From CBDCFV01 sp965261795 (GTDB lineage: Bacteria > Chloroflexota > Dehalococcoidia > Lucifugimonadales > UBA3495): a stretch of 64,000 nt of DNA. Both the position numbers and the translations under genes were made by a program. The stretch lies in contig OZ253476.1 of assembly GCA_965261795.1 (NCBI GenBank), positions 1,736,001 to 1,800,000 of the forward strand. The letters are read 5' to 3'. Every line of letters begins with the position of its first letter. Within the stretch, counting starts at the first letter, position 1. Shown piece after piece: positions 51,598-59,998 of this stretch. Under the pieces are notes generated by a model, which saw only the letters and a program-made list of their open reading frames with translations, was not told the DNA's origin and did not search any database.

Positions 51598-52929
51598 ATG
51601 ACCATCGGAGCACACGATTTGGACCTTATCAAACGGGAGGTGGCATCCGTGCGGGAGTACTACCAATCGCGCATGGACGCCGACATACCCCCGTTGAAGG
51701 AGGAGTTGGACCGCATCGCCGCCCAGTTGACCAAGGCCCAGGACGCTTGGCGGGATGGCGAAAAGCGGGCCATCCTGGCCAAGTTTTCCGGCGGCGACCG
51801 CCCGCGGGTGGCCTTTGGCAAGTATGAAGGGTTGGATGTGCTGGACGTGGCCTGCATCCGCAGCCTGCTGAACGCTCAACTCAGGGACCCGTCCGGGCTC
51901 CATCCCCGGATGCTGGAGGACTGGCAAAGCAACATCAAGGCGGCGATGGACTCCACCACCGCCGGAGCAGGGGATGAACTGGTCGATACCCAGGAGGCCC
52001 GTGCCCTTTGGGACGACGTGAATCTTGAAACCTCCATTGCTCCGCTGTTCAACACGGTGCAAATGCCCAGCAACCCTTTCCAGATTCCCCTCCAGTTGGG
52101 CGACGTGAACTGGTACCCCGGCACCGAGAACGTCGCCGCAAGGGGCTCCGCTTTGACCACCGCTCGCCAAACCCTGACCGCCTACGAGCTGGTGGCCGAG
52201 GTCCCTTGGTCCTACGACCTGGACGAGGACGGCGTCATCGCCATGATGGAGGAACTGCGCCGCAGTCTCCTGCGCAACGCCCGCGAGGTCATCGACGATG
52301 TGCTGTTGAACTCCGACACTACCAGGACGAACAACATCAACGCCGACGGCGCCACCATCTCCCCCACTGACGCGGGGAAAGCCCAATGGCTGTTGGGGTT
52401 CGACGGCATCCTCCACCTGCCCTTGGTGGACAACAGGGGCCAAGCCAACAACCACCAAGCGGCGGTATCCGACGACATGTTCAACGAGGTGAGAGCCAAG
52501 CTTGGCAAGTACGGCGTCCGCCCCTCGGAAGTGGCGTACGTCTGCGACATCAACACCTACATCCGCGCCCTCTCTATAAGCAACTTCCGCACCTTGGACA
52601 AGTTCGGACCCCAAGCCACCGTCCTGACCGGCCAGTTGGGGGCGGTCGAGGGCGTCCCGGTAATAGTCTCCGAGCAGATGAGGCCGGCCGATGCCGACGG
52701 CAAAGTGACCGACAGCGGAAACACGGCCACCACCGGGCGGCTGCTCATTCTGAACCGCACCCAGTGGCTGGTTGGGTTCAAGCGCGAGTTGGCCATCGAA
52801 ACGGTGCGGGACCCTCAGAAACGCCAGAACATCATGGTCGTCAGCTTCCGCATCGCCCTCCAGGAACGCAGCGGCAGCAGGTCGTCCGCCACTCATACCG
52901 CGTTGCAGTACAACATCACCGGGGTCTAA
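51598..52929 (+). CDS. Phage major capsid protein, HK97 fold
   Basis: 443-aa protein. Residues about 1-75 are helical and charged, as in a scaffolding delta domain. The body carries LWDDVNLETSIAPLFNTVQMP, VPWSYDLDEDGVIAMMEELRRSL, VLLNSDTTRTNNINADGA, and GVPVIVSEQMRPADADG: the N-arm, P-domain and E-loop-like parts of the HK97 fold. ATG at 51598 follows AAGGAGGACAAC. Follows the protease directly. Confidence 0.88.
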   Translation: MTIGAHDLDLIKREVASVREYYQSRMDADIPPLKEELDRIAAQLTKAQDAWRDGEKRAILAKFSGGDRPRVAFGKYEGLDVLDVACIRSLLNAQLRDPSGLHPRMLEDWQSNIKAAMDSTTAGAGDELVDTQEARALWDDVNLETSIAPLFNTVQMPSNPFQIPLQLGDVNWYPGTENVAARGSALTTARQTLTAYELVAEVPWSYDLDEDGVIAMMEELRRSLLRNAREVIDDVLLNSDTTRTNNINADGATISPTDAGKAQWLLGFDGILHLPLVDNRGQANNHQAAVSDDMFNEVRAKLGKYGVRPSEVAYVCDINTYIRALSISNFRTLDKFGPQATVLTGQLGAVEGVPVIVSEQMRPADADGKVTDSGNTATTGRLLILNRTQWLVGFKRELAIETVRDPQKRQNIMVVSFRIALQERSGSRSSATHTALQYNITGV

Positions 52930-53039
52930 GCCCCCCTGTTCACCGCCGGGACCGGCGAGTTTTCGGGATTTTTCAGTGCATCAAAAAAGCTCCGCGAACT
53001 CCGCGCTCCCGGCGGTGCATTAACCGAAGGAGGATTCTT

Positions 53040-53504
53040 ATGACTACTATCAGCCAAGCAGACCCGGTTGCCGAGACCGTCAAGAACATGATGTCCCCGA
53101 ACCGTGACGGGGCGTCTTACGTAATGAAGCGCTACATCGTGATGGACTTGGAAGGCGGCAACGCCAACGCCTTTGCCTTCGCCGTCCAGAATCCCGAGGA
53201 CGTCGATTGCGTCGTTACTAACGTGGTCTTGAACATCGAGACCGCCGGAGGCACTACGTCTTCCGTCCTGGACGTGGACGTAGCCGGTGACGCCACCGCC
53301 ACCGGCAACAAGATCATCGACGGCCTTGACCTGAACAGTGTGGGATTGTTCGACCGCCACAGCAGCGCCGGGACCAACGGCGGCGCTCCCAGGAAATGGG
53401 ATAAGAGAGAGGGCGGCAACGACTACGTCACCGGCAAGATTCTGGCCCGGAACGCCGCAGCCCTGTCGGGCAAGGTAATCATCGAATACGTGCCGCTGGC
53501 CTGA
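53040..53504 (+). CDS. Probable structural protein of the capsid module
   Basis: 154-aa beta-rich protein from the ATG at 53040, after GAAGGAGGATTCTT. Content such as YIVMDLEGGNANAFAFAVQN, VVLNIETAGGTTSSVLDVDV and KVIIEYVPLA suggests a decoration or head-fibre protein, but no family was recognised. It lies immediately downstream of the major capsid gene, where decoration proteins commonly lie. Gap of about 110 bp before it. Confidence 0.65.
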   Translation: MTTISQADPVAETVKNMMSPNRDGASYVMKRYIVMDLEGGNANAFAFAVQNPEDVDCVVTNVVLNIETAGGTTSSVLDVDVAGDATATGNKIIDGLDLNSVGLFDRHSSAGTNGGAPRKWDKREGGNDYVTGKILARNAAALSGKVIIEYVPLA

Positions 53505-53540
53505 AGCGGCGGTTAATAGAACATGCACCGGGAGTTTAGG

Positions 53541-53735
53541 ATGAATTTTCTCAAGCCGCTGCCCCAGTCAGCCGCCGCCAAGGCCTACCCCGTCGTCGCC
53601 GGGTTGGCGATTATCACCATCGGCGGGCTGGAGGGCTACGCTCTCAGCCAAGGCATCAACGGAAATGCCCTCACCGCATCCCTTGCCGCCATCGCCGGGT
53701 TGGGCGGGGCCAGCGTCGGCAGGCTGCTGCGATGA
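53541..53735 (+). CDS. Small two-helix membrane protein in the capsid module
   Basis: 64-aa protein with two hydrophobic helices (AYPVVAGLAIITIGGLEGYA and ALTASLAAIAGLGGASVG). ATG at 53541 after GGGAGTTTAGG; an earlier in-frame ATG at 53523 is possible. It could be a holin-like protein. Its stop overlaps the next start as ATGA. Confidence 0.6.
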   Translation: MNFLKPLPQSAAAKAYPVVAGLAIITIGGLEGYALSQGINGNALTASLAAIAGLGGASVGRLLR

Positions 53736-54145
53736 CCGCGCCCCGTACCGCTGGACGGTCCGCCCGCCGGGTAACGCCCCGCAGCCGCGCCTACGTCGTG
53801 CTCCTCAACGCCCACGATTCCAACACATCGAACACCAGGGAGGACATTGCCGTCCCCAACAAGGGAAAGAGGGTCCGCATACTGCGGGTAAGGGTCATTC
53901 AAGAGCGGGCCGACGGCCGTCACTTGTACGAGGTCTATTTCGGCGCGGGCGAGACCATCAGCAGCAACCCGGACAAGGCAGTGGACGTACTGGATGTTCC
54001 CGACCTGGGAGAGGCTTCTACGAGGACTTATCTCAGGGAAGAAGGCCCCCGCGGACTCCGGGACGAGCAACTCAGCGGCAGGTGGGCCGGCAGTCCTCCC
54101 AGGGGCGTCCACAAGATAATGGTCGAGTACGCCGAGGAGAGCTGA
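53732..54145 (+). CDS. Capsid-module protein, paralogue 1
   Basis: 137-aa protein with a basic N-terminus (TAPRTAGRSARRVTPRSR) and a beta-rich body: RVIQERADGRHLYEVYFGAG, DVLDVPDLGEASTRTYLREE and GPRGLRDEQLSGRWAGSPP. Half of its residues recur in the next protein, so the two are tandem duplicates. Function unknown; head decoration or neck protein is a guess from position. Its start overlaps the previous stop. Confidence 0.65.
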   Translation: MTAPRTAGRSARRVTPRSRAYVVLLNAHDSNTSNTREDIAVPNKGKRVRILRVRVIQERADGRHLYEVYFGAGETISSNPDKAVDVLDVPDLGEASTRTYLREEGPRGLRDEQLSGRWAGSPPRGVHKIMVEYAEES

Positions 54146-54525
54146 TGAGTGTGAGAGTCCGCCGCCGCCCTTACATCATTAAAGTCCGAGAGGTGGAGTC
54201 TGGCGCCACTACGGACCGGCAAACGTTGTTGACGCCCGCCAAGGGTTACAAGGCCAGGCTGGTGCAGGTCAAGGTATTGCAGGACGCCAGCGACGGCCGC
54301 CACCTTTTGGAACTTTACTTCGGCAAGGCCGACAATATCATCACCGAACCAAGCAAGGGCATCGACATTCTGGCGGTGCCCGACGAAGGCTCCGCGTCCA
54401 CGCGGGTCTTCCTGAAAGACCAAGGACCGCGCGGCCTGCGGGACGAGGTCCTCAGCGCCCGGTGGCGGGGGCGCCCACCCGACATCCCACACAAAATACT
54501 TATCCAGTACACCGAGGAAAGTTAG
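54145..54525 (+). CDS. Capsid-module protein, paralogue 2
   Basis: 126-aa protein: KVLQDASDGRHLLELYFGKA, DILAVPDEGSASTRVFLKDQ, GPRGLRDEVLSARWRGRPP and a final QYTEES match the preceding protein block for block. ATG at 54145 shares its A with the previous TGA. The N-terminus differs (SVRVRRRPYIIKVREV). Unknown function. Confidence 0.65.
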   Translation: MSVRVRRRPYIIKVREVESGATTDRQTLLTPAKGYKARLVQVKVLQDASDGRHLLELYFGKADNIITEPSKGIDILAVPDEGSASTRVFLKDQGPRGLRDEVLSARWRGRPPDIPHKILIQYTEES

Positions 54526-54669
54526 CCCGTCGCCCTCATCCCGGCCTTCTCCTAAGAGGGACGGAGTTTACCTGAAAATCTTCCTCTGCCTGAAAGTTAC
54601 CCTCTGAAGGAGGGCCGGGCTGCGGGTGGGCGCTTTCATTCTGACGGGCACTCTCTACAGGAGACTTAT

Positions 54670-55491
54670 ATGGCACGCGAAGCGTACCGTTCGCTATACG
54701 GCGATCTCACCAAGTTAAAGGACGACAGCCTTCTCAAAGACCCGGCGTCCGGCTCCGGGGATGACGACGAAATGTTTCAACTCCTCCTGGCGGTGTCCGA
54801 CTGGGTTGACCACTACTGCAACCGGCGCTTCTACCCCCGCGTTCAAACCTTGGAGATTGACGGCAGCGGCGGCCCGAGACTGCCGGTGCCGGACTTGGTG
54901 TCGTTGGCGTCCTTGACCGAGGATGTGGACGGCGACAACACCTTCAGCCGCGATTGGAAGGCCGAGGAGTATTGGCTTGAGCCATACGACGCCGACCCGG
55001 CGGAGCATTGGGGCCGCCCCTATACCTCGCTTCGCGTGGGCCGCCCCAATCCTAAGGCCTGTTTCACCAAGGGAGAGCGGCGCTTCCGGGCGCACGGGAC
55101 TTGGGGCTACCGGGAGTTCAAAGAGCGTAGCGGCGCCGCGGTCGATGACGCCACCGTAACCCCGGACGGCGCGGCTATCACCGTCAGCGACGGGGCCCAG
55201 TTCGCCGTCGGCCAGACCTTGATCATCGGCGCGGAGCAGTTGCTGGTAGCCGGTATCGAAGAGAACGCCCTGTCGGTCACCCGCGGCCTCAACGGGGCCC
55301 TACCCGCGGCGCATCCTGACGGCTCCGGCGTTTACATCCTGCGCTGGCCCGCATCGGTCGAGCGGGCCGCCCTCATCCAAGCCGCCCGCATCTGGACCCG
55401 CGCCGCCGACTTCGAACCCTTCTACGTCGATTCCGACGTTGACACCGATGTGCGCCTGCTTCTGGAACCGTACCGGAAGGTACTGGTGTAA
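54670..55491 (+). CDS. Phage head-tail connector-like protein
   Basis: 273-aa protein. Residues 5-60 are helical with AVSDWVDHYCNRRFYPRVQT, as in gp6-type connectors; then a beta-rich domain with ITVSDGAQFAVGQTLIIGAE and ENALSVTRGLNGALPAAHPDG, and a C-terminal helix RAALIQAARIWTRAADFEP. This matches head-completion proteins of siphophages. Preceded by a 144-bp gap with only a short stem; ATG at 54670 after CAGGAGACTTAT. Confidence 0.68.
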   Translation: MAREAYRSLYGDLTKLKDDSLLKDPASGSGDDDEMFQLLLAVSDWVDHYCNRRFYPRVQTLEIDGSGGPRLPVPDLVSLASLTEDVDGDNTFSRDWKAEEYWLEPYDADPAEHWGRPYTSLRVGRPNPKACFTKGERRFRAHGTWGYREFKERSGAAVDDATVTPDGAAITVSDGAQFAVGQTLIIGAEQLLVAGIEENALSVTRGLNGALPAAHPDGSGVYILRWPASVERAALIQAARIWTRAADFEPFYVDSDVDTDVRLLLEPYRKVLV

Positions 55492-55562
55492 GCGGGTTGG
55501 GGAACTTCCCATCAGAGGAGCATTTGAACGGTGAAGGAAAAACAACAGGAGGGTGAGAGAGG

Positions 55563-55811
55563 GTGAGTCCCAGAGACTGGCGCAGGAACTGGTTAAATTA
55601 CCTATGCCATTGGCTTGGCGCAGGCCTCGGCGCTTTGCTGATTGCCCAAGGCTCCGTACCGCTGGGGATTGCATTGACCAGTGTGCAGTACGTGTACCAA
55701 CTGGGGTCATACTGGCACAAGCAGGACACCCTGTCCCGCGACCTGTACGACCTGACATTGGGGTTCTTTGCCGGGGCGCTGCTGGGGATTGGTCTGAGAA
55801 TCGTTTCCTAA
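55563..55811 (+). CDS. Small membrane protein, possibly holin-like
   Basis: 82-aa protein with two hydrophobic segments (HWLGAGLGALLIAQGSVPLG, LTLGFFAGALLGIGLRIVS). GTG at 55563, after GGAGGGTGAGAGA. It closes the capsid module. No family recognised. Confidence 0.55.
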   Translation: MSPRDWRRNWLNYLCHWLGAGLGALLIAQGSVPLGIALTSVQYVYQLGSYWHKQDTLSRDLYDLTLGFFAGALLGIGLRIVS

Positions 55812-55830
55812 CGGCATTGCCGGCGGCGTG

Positions 55831-56061
55831 TTAAACCTTCTTCTTCATCTCAGGGTCATATTCAAGCTCGTCCGTGTAGGTGCCGTCGGCCCACTCCCAA
55901 ACAACCTTGCCATCCTTGAACACGGCCACCGGAAGGCCCGCCTCAAAAGATTTGCGCCGCGCTTTTTGGGCAGCCCTGTGCATGGCCGCCTCTGCGCCTA
56001 TCATGTCCGGGTCGCGCGGCCTTTTGGCTCTTGCCTGCCCTTGATCGTTCTGTGAAGTCAT
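55831..56061 (-). CDS. Small protein paired with zeta-type toxin, possible antitoxin
   Basis: 76-aa protein: basic N-terminal half (AEAAMHRAAQKARRKSFEAG) and a C-terminal LPVAVFKDGKVVWEWADG. ATG overlaps the zeta-like stop as ATGA, so the two are coupled. Order toxin then partner. Antitoxin role is inferred from coupling only. Confidence 0.65.
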   Translation of the reverse strand: MTSQNDQGQARAKRPRDPDMIGAEAAMHRAAQKARRKSFEAGLPVAVFKDGKVVWEWADGTYTDELEYDPEMKKKV

Positions 56062-56582
56062 TGCCTGCCTCCCTCTGCCAATAACACGGGGCTATCCCCG
56101 GAGTTATTATAGACGGCCCACTCGTCAACCAAGTCCCGATATACGGAATTGAAGTTCGCCCATCCCCTCTGAAACCGCTGGCGAATTACTTCCTCCGGAA
56201 TGTTATGGCCCCCACGCATTACCCGGTGCCGAACGCGGGCGATGGACGCTTCCGGGTCCGGGAGCCGCAGGAAGTACAGTTTAACCCAATAACCCTGTTC
56301 CCGCCATTGGGGAATCATGCGGGCGTAGCCACGTCCGCTCAAGGTGGTCTCGAAAGCGAAGCTCTCTTCCATTCTAAGGCGGTCGTCGATCATGCTCAGC
56401 ATCAGCCTGCCCGCTCGCATTGCCTCCGACTCCGGTTGAAGCGGGTTCAGCCCGGCAGCGATCAGGTCTGCGTTGATAAACGTCAGGGTGTCCGCTTCGT
56501 TCGGCAGGAATTCCATAGCGAAGGTGGTCTTTCCCGCGCCGTTAGGTCCGGCAATGATGATTATCTTTTTGGTAGTTGGCAT
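56058..56582 (-). CDS. Zeta-toxin family kinase
   Basis: 174-aa P-loop protein. Walker A IIIIAGPNGAGKTTFAMEF, FINADLIAAGLNPLQ, ESFAFETTLSGRGYARMI and ARVRHRVMRGGHNIPEEVIRQRF are typical of zeta toxins, which phosphorylate UDP-N-acetylglucosamine and halt wall synthesis. Chromosomal zeta-like proteins with this small coupled partner are widespread and may also act as general kinases. ATG at 56582. Confidence 0.85.
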   Translation of the reverse strand: MPTTKKIIIIAGPNGAGKTTFAMEFLPNEADTLTFINADLIAAGLNPLQPESEAMRAGRLMLSMIDDRLRMEESFAFETTLSGRGYARMIPQWREQGYWVKLYFLRLPDPEASIARVRHRVMRGGHNIPEEVIRQRFQRGWANFNSVYRDLVDEWAVYNNSGDSPVLLAEGGRQ

Positions 56583-56585
56583 ACT

Positions 56586-58940
56586 TTAGGGCAGTAGAAC
56601 TCGAAACTGCTCCGGATCCCGGTCAAATTTGGCAACCAGTTCCGCGCAACGCCGGATAATTTGCCTCGGATCCCACTGACAATCCACCCATAAGCCATTT
56701 GACAGAGGTTTGAATTGCTTGGATGCTTGTCCGTTTGGATGCTCGGGCGTTGTGTGAATCAAATATCTCTTGGTCATATTCCCAACTGTGACTGCTCCCG
56801 TGTTTTCAGTTAGCAGACCTTCCCTTATCAACCACTCAGCGGTTTGGAAGAGAAGGTGGGTCCAACTGGTAACGGAAGTTTCTTTTCCCTGCGGCCCTTG
56901 AAAGTGTAGGGGCCTAACTCTACTGAACTCCTCCTTACCCCATTCTCCTAACTGGACTAACGTCATCCATTCGCCTGTATCAGTTGAAGCCGGGCGCAAG
57001 TTTTCCGCAAGCTTCCGACGCTCGGGGACTTCTCTGATACGTTCCCGTGGAAGTAGTCCCGCGTCTCTAGCTGCGCCCTCGAACAATTGTAGCAGGCGTG
57101 TTCTGGCATTGTTGATGATTACCTGTTTGTCCACGGGCTGCGCTTCCAGTTTGGCTAGTTCATCCCTTTTGGCGGTAAGCTCTTGCTTCATATCCCCTTC
57201 CCATTCGCCGTAAAGGAGGTGCGTTTGTCGGCCGGGACGGGGACGTTCCCACAGCGGCAGGCTGACGACGTAGTTCTCATATATCTCGTTGATTTTATCG
57301 TCGTCGGCCAACTCCAATTCTCTGGCGGATATAAAAGACCGCAGTTCCTCCTTGCGCTCTTCGGCGCCACCGTCGATACGCCGACGTTCCTCTTCTAACA
57401 GACTCCTAAGGAATGATGACCCGTCGAGGTCCAGTTCTATGGCCATCTCTTCATCCGCGAGGTCATCCAGTTCGGTGACCATACCTTCATCACCATGGGG
57501 ATCTTCCAGTTCGGCCAGTTTTCTCAACTCATCTATTATAACCGGCAAATGGCTTTGGATATGGGCATCGTAATGACAATAGTCGCAGACTAGGTCGTGA
57601 AGGTCTCCGCAGTGAGTTTCATAGCTCCAACGCACGAAGGCGCGCCACTTTCCACATCGCAAGCAGTCCTTGCCGAAAGGCGCATGACAGTAATTGCAGA
57701 AACGGCTGGCGGCGGGGGAAACACCGTCGCATTTCTCGCACCGGACTACCGGTGCATCTCCGGGGGGATTGTTCCCTCTAGGGTATAGTGACCATTGCCG
57801 GTTCTCGTCCGGCAGCCCGTGAATTTCGGCGTTGCCCGCTAGGTCGAGGATCAGACAGTCGCCGCCGTTGGCTTTGGGACGCAGGCCGCGGCCCACCATC
57901 TGCAAATAAAGCCCCAAGCTCATGGTTGGCCGAGTAAGGACTACGCATGAAGCATCGGGCAGGTCGAACCCCTCGGTGGCGATAGCTACGTTGACCAGTA
58001 CGCGGACGGTCCTGTTACGGAAGGCCTCTATGGCCCTGTCACGTTCTTGACGGGGCGTGTCGTCCAGCATAATTGTTGTGGGGATTTCTGCGGCGTTGAA
58101 TACCGCCGTCAGATTGTGAGCGTGGTCTTTGGAAATGGCGTAGATAACCGTCTGGCGTCCGGCGGCATGGGCTTGCCAGAAGCGGAGCGCCCCGGCCGTC
58201 ATGACGTCGGGATGGTCGCGGTTGGCCCCCAGGATTCCCGATTCGTTGAAGTCGCCGGTGACGGTAATGTTTCCGCCGCGTATGATGTCCTCCGCCGGCG
58301 GCATCAACATTTGTGCCGTGCACAGCCATCCATCGGATTGCAGTTCGTGGACTTGAGGGCCGCAGTGCAGTTCTCTGAACAGGTGATTAAAACCTTCCGT
58401 TTTGGATAGCCGCCACGGAGTGGCCGTCAAGCCGAGAACTCTCCCGGGCCACTGGTCAATCGCCCGCTCCCAACCTGCTGCGGAGGCGTGATGCGCCTCA
58501 TCTATTACCAGTAGGTCGTTGCTTCCATAGCTGTCCCAGATTTGCCTCTTGCTGGTGCGCCTGCCGACGGTCTGGGCCATAAGTATGACTACGCCGTTGG
58601 CAAGGTGCGGGGCCTGGTCACCCACGACCCAATTGAGATTGTTGATTGCCGATACTCCGGCATCCGCCAGCATCCCGCGCGTTTGCTCGGCCAACTCCGC
58701 GCGGTGAGTCAGCCAGACAGCCTTTCGGCCACCCCCCAGCATACGGGCCAGCAGCGCCCCGGCAATGTGGGTCTTGCCGCCGCCGGTTGGCAATTGCAGC
58801 ATGACCCGCGCTTTGGGGGACTGCAAGGCGGATTCCGCCCTTTCCAAGAGTTCCTGTTGATAGTCGCGCAGTTCGTCCAACGTGGTAGCCTGTCCCAAGT
58901 GATTCTCTGCCGCGGTGCCCTTAACGCCCGATGCTATCAT
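56586..58940 (-). CDS. DEAD/DEAH-type helicase with zinc-ribbon and shared C-terminal domain
   Basis: 784-aa protein. RDYQQELLERAESALQSPKA and MLQLPTGGGKTHIAGALLA (Walker A), LLVIDEAHHASA (Walker B), VLGLTATPWR and MVGRGLRPKANGGDCLILD give an SF2 helicase. Residues about 395-460 have zinc-ribbon pairs (CEKCDG, CNYCHA, CLRCGK, CDYCHY). A charged coiled coil follows. The C-terminal about 95 residues (WTHLLFQTAEWLIREGLLTE) match the protein at 42304-43269. ATG at 58940; a TTG at 58985 is possible. Probably a defence helicase; the nuclease would be separate. Confidence 0.85.
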   Translation of the reverse strand: MIASGVKGTAAENHLGQATTLDELRDYQQELLERAESALQSPKARVMLQLPTGGGKTHIAGALLARMLGGGRKAVWLTHRAELAEQTRGMLADAGVSAINNLNWVVGDQAPHLANGVVILMAQTVGRRTSKRQIWDSYGSNDLLVIDEAHHASAAGWERAIDQWPGRVLGLTATPWRLSKTEGFNHLFRELHCGPQVHELQSDGWLCTAQMLMPPAEDIIRGGNITVTGDFNESGILGANRDHPDVMTAGALRFWQAHAAGRQTVIYAISKDHAHNLTAVFNAAEIPTTIMLDDTPRQERDRAIEAFRNRTVRVLVNVAIATEGFDLPDASCVVLTRPTMSLGLYLQMVGRGLRPKANGGDCLILDLAGNAEIHGLPDENRQWSLYPRGNNPPGDAPVVRCEKCDGVSPAASRFCNYCHAPFGKDCLRCGKWRAFVRWSYETHCGDLHDLVCDYCHYDAHIQSHLPVIIDELRKLAELEDPHGDEGMVTELDDLADEEMAIELDLDGSSFLRSLLEEERRRIDGGAEERKEELRSFISARELELADDDKINEIYENYVVSLPLWERPRPGRQTHLLYGEWEGDMKQELTAKRDELAKLEAQPVDKQVIINNARTRLLQLFEGAARDAGLLPRERIREVPERRKLAENLRPASTDTGEWMTLVQLGEWGKEEFSRVRPLHFQGPQGKETSVTSWTHLLFQTAEWLIREGLLTENTGAVTVGNMTKRYLIHTTPEHPNGQASKQFKPLSNGLWVDCQWDPRQIIRRCAELVAKFDRDPEQFRVLLP

Positions 58941-58993
58941 CAGCAAGGCCGGGCGTCTATCCGGGCAAGCGGTCCGACTTGTCAATCTCCTCC

Positions 58994-59167
58994 ATATATA
59001 TCCCAGGGCCTTTTCATTTTCCGGTTTGGGTTACGTGGGTCCCGTCTTTCCCGCGAAAGCGGGAATCCACATCACCGTCGCCTACGGCAACCTTCTCGTG
59101 GCAAGACTATATGGTTTCCCGCCTGCGCGGGAAAGACGAGAAAATGAAAAGGCCCTGATATATATCC
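58994..59167. repeat. Target duplication flanking element B1
   Basis: ATATATATCC occurs at 58994-59003 and 59158-59167, directly bounding element B1: a perfect 10-bp direct repeat. Confidence 0.85.
59004..59157. mobile_element. Element B1 (short inverted-repeat element)
   Basis: 154 bp bounded by CAGGGCCTTTTCATTTTC and its exact reverse complement GAAAATGAAAAGGCCCTG. Contains two hairpins, TTTCCCGCgaaaGCGGGAAT and TTTCCCGCctgcGCGGGAAA, linked by CCTACGGCAACCTTCTCG. Perfect 10-bp target duplication outside. No coding capacity. Copy 2 is at 61273-61446. Confidence 0.88.
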
Positions 59168-59305
59168 CCGCAACGATTGCAAACTCGACCTGATACAGGT
59201 AAAAGAGGTCAGAATAATCAAGCAAGGGATAACCGAGGCTATGTCAACGGACAGACATCTGAACCAGACCTGAAATCCCCCTCGCTCCCTCTTTATGGAT
59301 GGACA

Positions 59306-59827
59306 ATGTTGTACTTGGTTGGCTTGATAGCCCTGCTGTTGGGGCTTTTCGTGGGAGAGCGTTTCCCGGACGTCGATCAGAGGACCGACCTGTTGCTGCA
59401 TCGCTCGATTATCACCCACGGGCTGTTTTTGCCGCTGATTCTTTACGCCGTCGCGTCGAAGATCGGATGGACGCCCTTGCGTTGGTTGAGCATGGGAGTG
59501 GCCTTGGGTGTGGCGGTCCATCTGGCGTTTGATTTGTTCCCAAGGGCTTGGACCGGTTTTGCCTTGGTGAGTATCCCGGTATATGGTTGGCTCCCTGCGC
59601 CGGTGTCGTGGGCTTGGATAGCGCTCAGTATGGTGGCCTGTGTATATATGGCCGGAAAGCTCGCCCGCAACATCGGAGAGGCCGGCGTCTTCATACTGGC
59701 AATAGCGGGCGGTTTTGTATATGCCGCCCTTGGCGAGCATGCTCTATGGAGGCCGATGGCGGCGGTAGTTGTTTCGACGGCCATCGCGGCCGTTGCCTTC
59801 GTTGTCACTTCGCGGTCAACCGATTAG
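59306..59827 (+). CDS. DUF457/YdjM-like membrane protein
   Basis: 173-aa protein with about five membrane helices. The DUF457 metal-site pattern is visible: LGLFVGERFPDVDQRTDLLLHRSIITHGLFLP (D-x-D and HR-x-x-TH) and ALGVAVHLAFDLFP (H-x3-D). The E. coli relative YdjM is SOS-induced and of unknown function. ATG at 59306; a longer frame back to 59177 has no support. No LexA box was seen here. Confidence 0.75.
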   Translation: MLYLVGLIALLLGLFVGERFPDVDQRTDLLLHRSIITHGLFLPLILYAVASKIGWTPLRWLSMGVALGVAVHLAFDLFPRAWTGFALVSIPVYGWLPAPVSWAWIALSMVACVYMAGKLARNIGEAGVFILAIAGGFVYAALGEHALWRPMAAVVVSTAIAAVAFVVTSRSTD

Positions 59828-59998
59828 ACGCGAGGACGTATGACTAAAACTGGTCAGGACGCAACTCTCTGAACCAGAACTAGCAGGACTAAAGGCGTCC
59901 ATCTTGGAAATCCTGAAATCCAGTAAATCCTGATTCAGACAATTACATCTGCCCAGGCCATCATTACCCGACTCTGAAAACTCTTCCAAGAGGTCTTA

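Noticed and set aside
59177..59305. N-terminal extension of the DUF457-like protein
   Set aside because: The extra 43 residues come from repeat-like sequence and lack hydrophobic or conserved content; ATG 59306 starts at the first helix.
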